Shown here: positions 18,162 to 25,206 of the stretch, piece by piece | Layout: each line of letters opens with the position of its first letter | Position numbering within the stretch: position 1 is the first letter of the stretch | IMG/VR virus record: IMGVR_UViG_3300030380_000557 | Coordinates: 1,612-41,845 of that record | DNA: 40,234 nucleotides | DNA from: a virus | Direction: 5' to 3' (one strand) | Notes under the pieces: model-generated | Told to the model about the DNA's origin: nothing | The model's input: the letters and a program-made list of their open reading frames with translations, nothing else | Databases searched by the model: none | Position numbers and translations under genes: made by a program

Positions 18162-18452
18162 ATGGAATGGGCAATAATGACATTCGGTGGAAAGCTATGC
18201 TGTATCTTCGCTTCAGGATGTGGCGGTGTAGCAAATGTATTAACACAAAAGAAGTGGAACTTAGGTGCTGCTAAAGATATTTTAGTTGCAGTTCTTGTGG
18301 GTTGGATTGCAGCAGAATTTCTAATTCCGGCAGCTATGGGATACTTTAAGTTTAATCATCAGGTTGCAATTGGTTTAGCATTCATTGTTGGGTATTGTGG
18401 TATACGTCTTCTTCCTAAACTTGAAGAAGCACTAATGAATAGAATTAAGTAA
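18162..18452 (+). CDS. Membrane protein, probable holin
   Basis: ATG 18162 follows a strong GAGGAGG site. The 96-residue protein has hydrophobic segments at about 5-25, 37-60 (ILVAVLVGWIAAEFLIPAAM) and 67-87, and a charged C-terminus, resembling LydA-type phage holins. Location right after the endolysin supports the lysis role. The short loop includes Cys13 and Cys14. Another holin candidate is encoded on the opposite strand at 19986-20390. Confidence 0.65.
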   Translation: MEWAIMTFGGKLCCIFASGCGGVANVLTQKKWNLGAAKDILVAVLVGWIAAEFLIPAAMGYFKFNHQVAIGLAFIVGYCGIRLLPKLEEALMNRIK

Positions 18453-18529
18453 TGCCGGGACGTGTGTGGCTGGCATACTTTGCAGCAGTGATATTAACAG
18501 CTATAATTTTTGGTCCTGCTAACGTATAA
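18452..18529 (+). CDS. 25-residue transmembrane peptide
   Basis: An ATG overlapping the holin stop (TAATG at 18450-18454) opens a 25-codon frame: a short basic start (MPGRVW) and one hydrophobic helix (LAYFAAVILTAIIFG). Size and position resemble small lysis-modulating peptides, but it could also be fortuitous. The gene after it has its own AGGGAGG site. Confidence 0.4.
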   Translation: MPGRVWLAYFAAVILTAIIFGPANV

Positions 18530-18542
18530 CAGGGAGGTTAGT

Positions 18543-18905
18543 ATGGAAGGTGGAATCGACATACGTTTGGTCGTAACTATTGCTGGTATCTTATTCAGTG
18601 TAGCAGGAGCCAGTGCTGTAGCTAAGATGCAGATTAGACAGCTAGTAGAAAAACTAGATGATGTTGAGCAACGACTGCGTAAGATGGATGCTCGTAGTGA
18701 TAAGCTAATCACTGCAACTGAAACTCAAGAGCAAAGAATAAATATTTTAGCTAAGATGGCAAGTCCTGAAAATCTTAGGCGAGATCATATGCAACTGGCA
18801 GAGATTGTTACGCATGTGGGAAGACTACAAAAAGATTGTGATAGGCTATATGCCATGCACAATGGATCACATCCTCCCGTAGCAAGTGAAAGGATAGCAA
18901 AATGA
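18543..18905 (+). CDS. Membrane-anchored coiled-coil protein (spanin- or DUF2730-like)
   Basis: I use ATG 18543 after AGGGAGG (120 residues); the frame is open further left without a start signal. One N-terminal transmembrane helix (about 9-25, VVTIAGILFSVAGASAV) is followed by a long charged coiled coil (QLVEKLDDVEQRLRKMDARS onward). This layout fits an inner-membrane spanin or DUF2730-like lysis-cassette protein. No lipobox partner gene is obvious within it, so the spanin label is tentative. Confidence 0.6.
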   Translation: MEGGIDIRLVVTIAGILFSVAGASAVAKMQIRQLVEKLDDVEQRLRKMDARSDKLITATETQEQRINILAKMASPENLRRDHMQLAEIVTHVGRLQKDCDRLYAMHNGSHPPVASERIAK

Positions 18906-19132
18906 GTAAAGATAATATTCCCGATAAAGAAACATATCAAGTTAACAGACGTAGAATGTGTTGGGTTGTTCTTGTAATGATGGCCGCTATGACTGTGGCG
19001 ATCATTGGATGGCCTGAAAGATATGAGAATGCCAACGTAATGGAGATGGCATATCTAGCATTATCCGGTCTTGTTGCTGCATACTTTGGTGCAACTGCAT
19101 TTCAGGCTACTAAAAAGAAGGTAAAAAAGTAA
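18902..19132 (+). CDS. Two-TM small membrane protein (holin-like)
   Basis: The ATG overlaps the previous stop (ATGA). The 76-residue protein has two hydrophobic helices, about 19-37 (MCWVVLVMMAAMTVAIIGW) and 48-66 (AYLALSGLVAAYFGATAF), and a Lys-rich tail (KKKVKK). It is the last gene of the rightward operon. Two TM helices with a basic C-terminus fit a class II holin, or an antiholin acting with the upstream membrane protein. Confidence 0.6.
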   Translation: MSKDNIPDKETYQVNRRRMCWVVLVMMAAMTVAIIGWPERYENANVMEMAYLALSGLVAAYFGATAFQATKKKVKK

Positions 19133-19197
19133 AACCTTCTATATCGAGCTAGGAGCGTCATACAGAAGAATCAGTACCTCTGGGCTATATGCCTACC

Positions 19198-19246
19198 AGA
19201 AGGGCTAGAGAAGGCTACTCAGTGGCTCTCCTAGCCCTTCTTTTTT
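19198..19246 (+). terminator. Rho-independent terminator of the rightward operon
   Basis: A perfect 11-bp inverted repeat (agaagggctag at 19198-19208 and ctagcccttct at 19231-19241) is followed by six T. The T-run overlaps the stop codon of the convergent terS gene. On the other strand no T-run follows the stem, so it should act only on rightward transcription. Confidence 0.88.
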
Positions 19247-19736
19247 ACTCTACCAGTACGGAATTTGTCTCTTCACTGCCTTCAGACGGTTCTTCTGCAT
19301 AATCGCTATCATTTTCTTCAAACAACGCATCAGCGAAGTCACACTTAGATAGAAGCTGTACAACTTTCTCTTCTCCTAATACATTTAAACATCCAACAAT
19401 AGCAGTCTCCAGAGTATCCTTATCCATAGAAGAGCTACTATCACTATTAGAACCACGAATACGTGACAATAGTTCAAGTGCTTTGATGGCGCTGTTAGTA
19501 TGTCCATTTGCTTTGGCAAAGGTGTACTGACTTTCTATTTCTTCTATAACATTAACATCTGTTTCAAGCTCTTGTTCAAGCTCATGTACACGATCTATAA
19601 CTTCCTGCATCTGCATAAGACGGTAGCCTTGGTTGTTTGCTGATGCAGCAGAGTAACCAGCAGACTTTGCAGCCTCAGTTGCATTACGGTGCAGAACGTA
19701 AGCCTCTGCAAACTTCTCCTGTTTTTCATTTAACAT
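19245..19736 (-). CDS. terS: Terminase small subunit
   Basis: The 163-residue protein should recognise phage DNA and start packaging. The N-terminus (EKQEKFAEAYVLHRNATEAA, then AGYSAASANNQGYRLM) is the helix-turn-helix of the terminase small-subunit family, followed by an oligomerisation helix (VIDRVHELEQELE). The C-terminus is very acidic (EENDSDYAEEPSEGSEE), which may contact the large subunit. It is unusual that terS is at the end of the leftward arm, facing the late operon; the large subunit is not in the window. Overlaps the upstream gene by 11 bases. Confidence 0.85.
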   Translation of the reverse strand: MLNEKQEKFAEAYVLHRNATEAAKSAGYSAASANNQGYRLMQMQEVIDRVHELEQELETDVNVIEEIESQYTFAKANGHTNSAIKALELLSRIRGSNSDSSSSMDKDTLETAIVGCLNVLGEEKVVQLLSKCDFADALFEENDSDYAEEPSEGSEETNSVLVE

Positions 19737-19986
19737 AATAAGTTACCAATCCATTTGTTAGTATGGCAAGGGACACAACATTGATAACAATCAAGGCTCT
19801 ATCGTTCCAGATCATTCCCACAATAAACCATCCAGTGAGTCCGACAATATCAAAGTATAAGTTTAGAGGGTAAATATTATTAGAAGTAAGTATAATACCA
19901 ACAATAAGAACTAAGGATGCACCCCACTTAATATACCAATCTTTTGTTTTGTGTGGTGTCATCTTCTTCAAACTGTATTCAGGCAT
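19726..19986 (-). CDS. Three-TM membrane protein, DUF6552-like
   Basis: The 86-residue protein has a charged start (TPHKTKDWYIKWG) and three hydrophobic segments (about 22-35, 46-60, 65-82) with the conserved-looking GLTGWFIVGMIWNDRALIV. It matches a small marine-phage membrane family I recall as DUF6552. TAATG couples it to the 3-TM holin gene upstream. A role with the holin is inference. Confidence 0.7.
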   Translation of the reverse strand: MPEYSLKKMTPHKTKDWYIKWGASLVLIVGIILTSNNIYPLNLYFDIVGLTGWFIVGMIWNDRALIVINVVSLAILTNGLVTYYVK

Positions 19987-20390
19987 TATTTCATATTACT
20001 TCTGGCAACGCCCTTCCACTTCTCTGCTGTACGCATACCGCCAAGCCCAAGAAGTGCCATGATCAGACTGATCAATTCATTAGTCTCCAGTACAGGAAGC
20101 GTTACCATAGGATACCAAGTAATAATAATCCAAGATAGAATAGGTGCAAGAATAAACTGCCATGCTAGAGCAAAGCAACATACCCACATGATAGCTGGCC
20201 TAGCTCCACTGACAAAGATAGAGGGATGTTTTGCCTGTTCTATATTCGCCTGTGCTTGAGCAAGATCAAGTGATACCATCTGTGTCTGAAGCTCATGCTC
20301 CAGCTTCTTCTTCAGGTCTTTGTCCTCTACAAACTTGTCAAGAACTTTGCCAGCTACACCAATAACTGAATCTGCAATACCTAATACCAT
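19986..20390 (-). CDS. Holin, 3-TM superfamily (GTA holin type)
   Basis: The 134-residue protein has an amphipathic helical N-terminus (about 1-55: DLKKKLEHELQTQMVSLD, QAQANIEQAKHP), then the family signature GARPAIMWVCCFALAWQF, a second hydrophobic segment (ILAPILSWIIITW) and ELISLIMALLGLGGMRTAEK at the end. This is the pattern of 3-TM phage holins, including the gene transfer agent holin. It would make membrane lesions for lysis. It is separated from the endolysin by the convergent junction and is read in the opposite direction. Confidence 0.85.
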   Translation of the reverse strand: MVLGIADSVIGVAGKVLDKFVEDKDLKKKLEHELQTQMVSLDLAQAQANIEQAKHPSIFVSGARPAIMWVCCFALAWQFILAPILSWIIITWYPMVTLPVLETNELISLIMALLGLGGMRTAEKWKGVARSNMK

Positions 20391-20393
20391 GTT

Positions 20394-20567
20394 CTATTTC
20401 CTTGTACAGAAGGAATATATATTCATTGCCTTCTTTAGTTTAGAAATCTTCTGCAAAGTTGATGCCGCACTCTGGCACGTAACAGATGAATCAAAGTTCT
20501 GATAAGTTACATTGATGTCAGAGCCAGCCTTGGTCCACATCAGTGCTACAACAATTAGTACATACAT
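20394..20567 (-). CDS. Small exported Cys-containing peptide
   Basis: A 57-residue frame starts at ATG 20567 (TAATG overlap with the upstream methyltransferase) behind a strong AGGAGG site. The N-terminus MYVLIVVALMWTKAGS looks like a signal peptide or anchor. The mature part has two Cys residues, near 31 and 54 (VTCQSAAST, SFCTRK), which could form a disulfide. It resembles in layout the small protein at 8064-8267. Possible outer spanin-like or exported accessory; no lipobox is seen. Confidence 0.6.
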   Translation of the reverse strand: MYVLIVVALMWTKAGSDINVTYQNFDSSVTCQSAASTLQKISKLKKAMNIYSFCTRK

Positions 20568-21256
20568 TATTGTTCCTCCTCTTTCTTTAGTTTAACTACA
20601 CGGGGATACTGATCTATCCTGTAGCCTTCAGTGTAAAAAGTTTTAGTATCTTGATTCTCCATTGTATCAGCAAAGAGATAAATTTTTAGATGTTTAAACT
20701 TTCTACTTTTTTCTGCTAACATTTGTATCCAATCATTAGGAGAGAAGACAGAGATATGAGCATTCCTACCATCAGGTAACAGTTTCAATGCTTCAAAGCA
20801 AGCTACGTTTAGAAAGACTATCTTCTTTGCATAGGAAAATATTTCTTCTACTACCCAACCCAAGTCTTCTTCTGCAATATGTTCCAGAACATCAGTGCAT
20901 ATCACTGCATCCTTTCTGTGTATAGGAAGCTTACTGTGTTTCTCATAGCCGGGATCAAAGAGTTCGCACTCATCTAACTCCCAATACTCAGGAAGAGGAC
21001 AGTCAATTTCATTAGTGATCTCTGAGAACTTGTCTGTGTAGAGTACTGCCTTACCACAGCCATAGTCAAGCACAGACTTACAGTTATTGTTTTTCAGGTA
21101 TAGTTTTATAAGGTCCACAAACTTTAGAAGGCTGCGTCCATTGAACATACCCTCTCCCTGATCGTGTTTCTCCTCATACATCTTAACAAGATTACCATAA
21201 TCATCTGATGGATTATGTCTACTGTTAGTATTGTCTATATTAATATCAGACATCAT
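20567..21256 (-). CDS. Class I SAM-dependent methyltransferase
   Basis: The 229-residue protein has motif I at 62-69 (VLDYGCGK), a conserved acidic segment, and motif IV-like DAVICTDVLEHIAEED (116-130), typical of Methyltransf_11/23 small-molecule methyltransferases. It overlaps the upstream three-domain protein by 11 bases. Together with the neighbouring glycosyltransferases it probably methylates a sugar or other small acceptor rather than DNA; no DPPY/NPPY DNA-methylase motif is present. Confidence 0.85.
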   Translation of the reverse strand: MMSDINIDNTNSRHNPSDDYGNLVKMYEEKHDQGEGMFNGRSLLKFVDLIKLYLKNNNCKSVLDYGCGKAVLYTDKFSEITNEIDCPLPEYWELDECELFDPGYEKHSKLPIHRKDAVICTDVLEHIAEEDLGWVVEEIFSYAKKIVFLNVACFEALKLLPDGRNAHISVFSPNDWIQMLAEKSRKFKHLKIYLFADTMENQDTKTFYTEGYRIDQYPRVVKLKKEEEQ

Positions 21257-23600
21257 AGTATCCTTTAAACTGTGGGCGAACTTCCTGTTCTTCTTTAATC
21301 TTCCATAAGTCAGCTACCATTGTATTCTCTCCATGAAAAGACAGAACACCCTCAAGGCCGGGATCGTTAAAGACTTTCTCACAATCCTGTGCCATAGCTA
21401 GTAGCTCACCTGTAGTCCAGTAGGACTTGTCCTTGACATTAACCTGTATATACTTAGGCTTGGGAGTTTCACCACCCTCAAGATCACCTGTGGTTTCTGT
21501 CTTCTCCTCATCGGTAGGCTCATCTCTGCAACAGTCAAAGCCAAACAGATGTATATCTCTGAAGCCCATTGTGTGTAGCATGCCAATACCACGCATGGCA
21601 GCGCATGTACCTCCTGTGATAAGAGTAGCGCCCTGTGGTATGCCAAGCTCCTCACTTAACTTAACCTGTTGTTTCTCAATAACTTTCCCTTGCTCCTCCT
21701 CTTCACGAAGCGAGTCAGTGAAAGCGTGCCAGCCCCACATATGGGTATCCTTTTCTTTCAGATACTCTGTAACAGAAGGGTCTGTCATGGATGCAACAAA
21801 GAAGTTAATACTAGGATCAGTCTTTTCAAACAAATCTTTTCGTACAATATTATGTGTACTCTTACCTGTGATTGGTCTGGGATCAAGAACAATACAGCCC
21901 CACGGTATGATGCCGTTCTTCATCAGCCCCGGCAGAGCATGTTTAACTGACAGAACTTTACAGCCGGGATTATCATGTATAAACTTTTCTAACTTTGCAT
22001 AGTCTATGTAGGGACCAGCAGAAACAATAACAGCCTTGTCCTTATGTGCAGGATGCTTTGTAACCCACTTGTCTTTATCTATATGTGTAAGATTAGTTAC
22101 AATGTTATTGCGTATATACTCTTTTGGTACTGAATCTCTGGGATGAACAACAATAGGAACTTGTTTTAGTTCTGGTGGGATATCAGGAAGAGACTCATCC
22201 GTTAGAAATACTACAAGGTGTGTACGACCACCACCCAGAACCTTATCATCAGAGGGGAGTACATACTTTCTTACATTAGATTTCTCATCAAAGGTAGTCC
22301 AGCCGTCATCCGTAGTTTTTTCTTCGTGTAGCTTTTTAGTAGGGACAGAATCAAAGAGTACTTTCATTCCCTGATACTCATCATCAGGTGTCTTCTCATT
22401 GTCTTCCTTAGTAAAGAAGTGATCACCCATAACAACAGGGATAGTTTTAAGTACATCAAACTCATGCTTTACAGTTTTAATACTGTTACCACTTCCCATC
22501 AAAGCAAAGTCTACCTCATCCATATAGACAGGCTTTAGAGTATCTCTGACATTACCTTTGTATAACTCATAGGTAAACTCTTTACTCTTCTCTTTCTTCA
22601 TATGTTCGGCAAACTCGTCAAACCTTTTCTCAACAGCCTTCTTGGTATTGTGTGGCTTGGCGTTGAACTCTTCTTTATCGGTAGCTGTAGTAGCATCTTC
22701 AAACAGATCATAACCAATGTAATGAACGGCGTCTGAGTTGTCAAAAGCAGCAAGAGCCATCTCAAGCGCACGACCCCCATTCCATGTCCCCGTCTCTAAT
22801 ATAGTCTTTGGTTTATAGAAACGAATGGTATCAGCAAGCTGCTTGTACCTACCGGGAAGAATGTCAGGAGTTGTTTCATTATCTGATAGCTCAACAATCC
22901 TTTGACCATCGCTGTTACGAACATTGACAGAACTCTTATGGTTAATGTTTATTATAAGATTTTCCATACCAACAAACTCATGCACAGTCATGCCATGTGC
23001 TGTATAGATAGTGACAAGCCTACTAAGAATAAAAGCAGGGGTCCACTCACGATAATTGATATACTCTCCTGACATATAAGAGCCACGCCAATCACCCATA
23101 ATATCTACAGCAGTCTGCCGTCCAAGATTAAATGCCATGAGGTAAGATGTTTCAGGTGTGTAAATAAAATCAATGTTATAGGCAGGATCAGGAAAATAAT
23201 AATCAAGAGTGCTTGTTCGTATGTCTTTAACTGTGAGGCACATAGGATCAACCCAGAGTAGCCAGCATCCCTTGTTCTCAAAGCCACACTCAGTGATAGC
23301 AAATACTTCTGGTGCTGCTGACAGCCCATCAAGAAGCTCAGTATACTGTACTGCACCCTCTTCAGTACCGTCATGCTTCTGGTTTTCTTCTACAAATGTA
23401 GAGTACTCCGGTATGTTCTCAAGATTATGATATTTAATATTATCTGCTTGAGGCAGGGAATAGTTACTGATGTCTACATTATAATAGTAGCAGTGAAACT
23501 CAATGTCTGGTTGCCAGTTTTCTTTAAACTCATTAAGAAGTTTGAAGGCGTTTTTCTTTAACTTCTTTTCGTCAAAGCATGTAACAATTTTATATGTCAT
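21246..23600 (-). CDS. Three-domain glycan protein: GT-like, methyltransferase-like and DUF115 (MptE-like)
   Basis: The 784-residue protein appears to be a fusion. Residues about 1-225 look like a GT-A glycosyltransferase remnant (KIVTCFDEKKLKKNA, LLWVDPMCLTV at 114-124). About 250-465 fit a class I methyltransferase of the macrocin-O-methyltransferase kind (TILETGTWNGGRALE, 266-280), but the usual DG-x-HS loop reads ALMGSGNS (366-373), so the metal-binding residues are replaced. About 515-760 match DUF115/MptE-like proteins (AVIVSAGPYIDY, LDPRP, ITGGTCAAMRGIGMLHTMGF, HLFGFDCC), related to flagellin-glycosylating Maf proteins. It overlaps the glycosyltransferase gene upstream. A role in building or transferring a modified glycan is inference. 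Confidence 0.75.
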   Translation of the reverse strand: MTYKIVTCFDEKKLKKNAFKLLNEFKENWQPDIEFHCYYYNVDISNYSLPQADNIKYHNLENIPEYSTFVEENQKHDGTEEGAVQYTELLDGLSAAPEVFAITECGFENKGCWLLWVDPMCLTVKDIRTSTLDYYFPDPAYNIDFIYTPETSYLMAFNLGRQTAVDIMGDWRGSYMSGEYINYREWTPAFILSRLVTIYTAHGMTVHEFVGMENLIININHKSSVNVRNSDGQRIVELSDNETTPDILPGRYKQLADTIRFYKPKTILETGTWNGGRALEMALAAFDNSDAVHYIGYDLFEDATTATDKEEFNAKPHNTKKAVEKRFDEFAEHMKKEKSKEFTYELYKGNVRDTLKPVYMDEVDFALMGSGNSIKTVKHEFDVLKTIPVVMGDHFFTKEDNEKTPDDEYQGMKVLFDSVPTKKLHEEKTTDDGWTTFDEKSNVRKYVLPSDDKVLGGGRTHLVVFLTDESLPDIPPELKQVPIVVHPRDSVPKEYIRNNIVTNLTHIDKDKWVTKHPAHKDKAVIVSAGPYIDYAKLEKFIHDNPGCKVLSVKHALPGLMKNGIIPWGCIVLDPRPITGKSTHNIVRKDLFEKTDPSINFFVASMTDPSVTEYLKEKDTHMWGWHAFTDSLREEEEQGKVIEKQQVKLSEELGIPQGATLITGGTCAAMRGIGMLHTMGFRDIHLFGFDCCRDEPTDEEKTETTGDLEGGETPKPKYIQVNVKDKSYWTTGELLAMAQDCEKVFNDPGLEGVLSFHGENTMVADLWKIKEEQEVRPQFKGYYDV

Positions 23601-24360
23601 AGGGTTCGATTATTCCTTTTCCTGCAAGGTAAGTATAGTCTCCGTTCCATTCAGCAGCATATCTACCATCAATAGCTCTACCGCATTTCCATTCTTTAAA
23701 CCACGGCCCACCTGTTGTGAAGTGTACGTTCTTGGCTTCTATCTCTTCTGAGGAATGACCATCAAGCCAATTCCATTCCTGATGAATAGTTCCAATGTCA
23801 GCTTCTTTATCAGGCAACCATTCAAAGCCGTGTAGCCACCCACCTGTTTGCGTATTAACTTCTAATGGAGTTAATTTTTTATTAAGTGCGTGTCCACAGT
23901 TCCAAAGAATAAGACTTGACCAGTTCTTCCTGCGATAGTGTTCCTGCCTCTGGCCGTCCATCTTGAACTCTTCGGTAGGTTCATACTGATGCTTAACACA
24001 GTACAGTGGGTAGTAGTCCATGTTATATTCTTCAAACAACTCATTGATGTCAGTGCGAAGATACATGTCACAGTCCATGTACAATGCCCAACCCTGATAC
24101 ATGTTCAGGGCAGGTACAAGAAAACGTGTGAAGCTGAAATCCGTAGAGAATGGCTTACCATCTAGGTCATCTATCATCTGTCCATCTTTAACAGTATGCT
24201 TACGGTTAAACAAGCCCATACGCTCTACAATATCTTTGCGAATAGGTTTGACATCCACATTCTCAACTGCAATACGTTCAATGGTAAACTTTAAAACTTC
24301 ATAGGCCACATCTTCTCTTGGATCATAGCCTATGTAGACTGTGTTAGGTGCTTTTCTCAT
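23590..24360 (-). CDS. Glycosyltransferase (GT8-like)
   Basis: I choose ATG 24360, which follows an AGGAGA site; an upstream in-frame start at 24393 overlaps a hairpin. The 256-residue protein has VYIGYDPREDVAYEVLKF at the N-terminus, the metal-binding DxD as MDCDMYL (DCD at 96-98) and a C-terminal HFTTGGPWFKEWK resembling the conserved His-containing GT8 end. It would transfer a sugar from a nucleotide donor. It overlaps the three-domain glycan gene by 11 bases, so the two are probably made together. Confidence 0.8.
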   Translation of the reverse strand: MRKAPNTVYIGYDPREDVAYEVLKFTIERIAVENVDVKPIRKDIVERMGLFNRKHTVKDGQMIDDLDGKPFSTDFSFTRFLVPALNMYQGWALYMDCDMYLRTDINELFEEYNMDYYPLYCVKHQYEPTEEFKMDGQRQEHYRRKNWSSLILWNCGHALNKKLTPLEVNTQTGGWLHGFEWLPDKEADIGTIHQEWNWLDGHSSEEIEAKNVHFTTGGPWFKEWKCGRAIDGRYAAEWNGDYTYLAGKGIIEPYDI

Positions 24361-24378
24361 TATATCTCCTATGTAATT

Positions 24379-24407
24379 AGGGGGAGCAAACACTACGCAC
24401 TCCCCCT
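24379..24407 (-). other. GC-rich hairpin between hsp20 and glycosyltransferase genes
   Basis: An 8-bp perfect stem (agggggag at 24379-24386, ctccccct at 24400-24407) with a 13-base loop lies between the hsp20 stop and the next ATG. Neither strand has a T-run after the stem, so it is not a standard terminator; it may instead protect or cleave the polycistronic RNA. Confidence 0.55.
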
Positions 24408-24414
24408 TAGTTGG

Positions 24415-24855
24415 TTACAAGTTATAGATTTTTTCTTTCTTGTCTTCAGGTATTACCTGTTGAAGATCGATGGTAATCATACCGTCTCTGAAAGACACAT
24501 CATCTACAACTACGTCACTGGCAAGGTGGAAAGACTTTGAGAAAGGTCGCTTCGCTATGCCCTTCTGTGCGAACTTCTCATCGTCTTCTTCTTCTTTCTT
24601 TCTGCCAGATATGGTTAGTGTACCGTCTTCAGTTTTAATTTCCAACTCTTCTTTACTGAAGCCAGCAGCAGCTAACTCAACTACATATTTACCATTACCA
24701 TTCTTTATTAGATTGTGCGGTGGATAAGAACTAGCTGTACGGTTAGGCGTCTTCTCTACCATATTTATCATGTCTCTAAATAATCTATCATGTCCAATGG
24801 CCCATGTAGAAAACTTAGAAAAGAACGGATCGTTGCTTGAAATATACGCATTCAT
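24415..24855 (-). CDS. hsp20: Small heat shock protein, Hsp20/IbpA type
   Basis: The 146-residue chaperone carries the alpha-crystallin domain: HNLIKNGNGKYVVELAAAGF, KEELEIKTEDGTLTISGRKK, then FSKSFHLASDVVVDDVSFRD and GMITIDLQ, with the C-terminal VIPEDKK of bacterial IbpA forms. ATG 24855 follows AAGGAG. Hsp20 genes are common in T4-like cyanophages and other marine phages and are thought to aid virion protein folding. A consensus sigma-70 promoter lies 58 bases upstream, so this is the first gene of its own transcript. Confidence 0.93.
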   Translation of the reverse strand: MNAYISSNDPFFSKFSTWAIGHDRLFRDMINMVEKTPNRTASSYPPHNLIKNGNGKYVVELAAAGFSKEELEIKTEDGTLTISGRKKEEEDDEKFAQKGIAKRPFSKSFHLASDVVVDDVSFRDGMITIDLQQVIPEDKKEKIYNL

Positions 24856-24886
24856 ATCATTTCTCCTTATAGCAAGTTGATATTGT

Positions 24887-24907
24887 GTGACCCATTATTG
24901 GCATCAC
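24887..24907 (-). other. Hairpin at the predicted 5' end of the hsp20 RNA
   Basis: GTGA (24907-24904) pairs with TCAC (24890-24887), with an inner CC/GG pair and an AT-rich loop. It would sit at the very start of the transcript from the promoter at 24914-24942. It is a weak stem and does not cover the ribosome site, so a thermosensor role is not supported. Confidence 0.35.
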
Positions 24908-24913
24908 ATATAT

Positions 24914-24942
24914 ATTATACTACCTCTTATATGATTTGTCAA
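24914..24942 (-). promoter_or_regulatory. Consensus sigma-70 promoter for hsp20 and downstream genes
   Basis: Reading leftwards, TTGACA (24942-24937) and TATAAT (24919-24914) are both perfect consensus and separated by 17 bases. The start point would fall near 24907. It lies about ten bases beyond the CCA end of the tRNA gene and drives hsp20, the glycan genes and probably the lysis and terS genes. A perfect match implies strong use by the host RNA polymerase. Confidence 0.85.
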
Positions 24943-24951
24943 GGACTTTTT

Positions 24952-25028
24952 TGGCGCACTTGGCAGGACTTGAACCTGCAACCTACAGATTAGAAGTCTG
25001 TTGTTCTATCCAGTTGAACTACAAGTGC
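24952..25028 (-). tRNA. tRNA-Arg (UCU)
   Basis: A complete 77-base cloverleaf: acceptor GCACTTG/CAAGTGC, D arm GTTC/GAAC, anticodon stem ACAGA/TCTGT around loop CTTCTAA (anticodon TCT), T arm GCAGG-TTCAAGT-CCTGC, discriminator G and an encoded CCA. It decodes AGA, which is frequent in the rightward structural genes, so it may supplement host translation. Confidence 0.93.
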
Positions 25029-25035
25029 TAATCTA

Positions 25036-25206
25036 CTAACCATATGCATCAAAACTTTTACCTCTTTCTGCAATTTCTTTTATAGTCCTTTTGCAGACTG
25101 TGCAAAAAGTTTGTGTTGAATCAATCTTACAAATCTTCTGACACTTCCTGCTTTTCTCCTTTGACTCCTCAGTAGGAAACCAGTTACACTCCACATGATC
25201 CACCAT
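25036..25206 (-). CDS. Small four-Cys protein, DUF1289-like
   Basis: The core CQKICKIDSTQTFCTVCKRT followed by IKEIAERGK matches DUF1289 (C-x3-C-x8-C-x2-C-x-RT-x2-EI), a bacterial family of small presumed metal-binding proteins. The start is ambiguous: ATG 25206 (overlapping the ribonucleotide reductase by 23 bases), GTG 25221 or GTG 25191, the last with a GGTGGA site. Overlap with the reductase means co-translation and perhaps a linked role, for example as a metal or redox partner; that is inference. Confidence 0.7.
   Translation of the reverse strand: MVDHVECNWFPTEESKEKSRKCQKICKIDSTQTFCTVCKRTIKEIAERGKSFDAYG

Noticed and set aside
19986-20390. Gene transfer agent origin for the region because of the GTA-type holin
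   Set aside because: The holin family is also widespread in true phages, and full phage replication genes are present.
24856-24913. RNA thermometer in the hsp20 leader
   Set aside because: No ROSE or fourU pairing with the AAGGAG site is visible; only a weak stem at the 5' end.
24952-25028. tRNA gene as an attachment site for an integrating element
   Set aside because: No integrase, no direct repeat of the tRNA 3' end elsewhere in the window and no excisionase-like gene.
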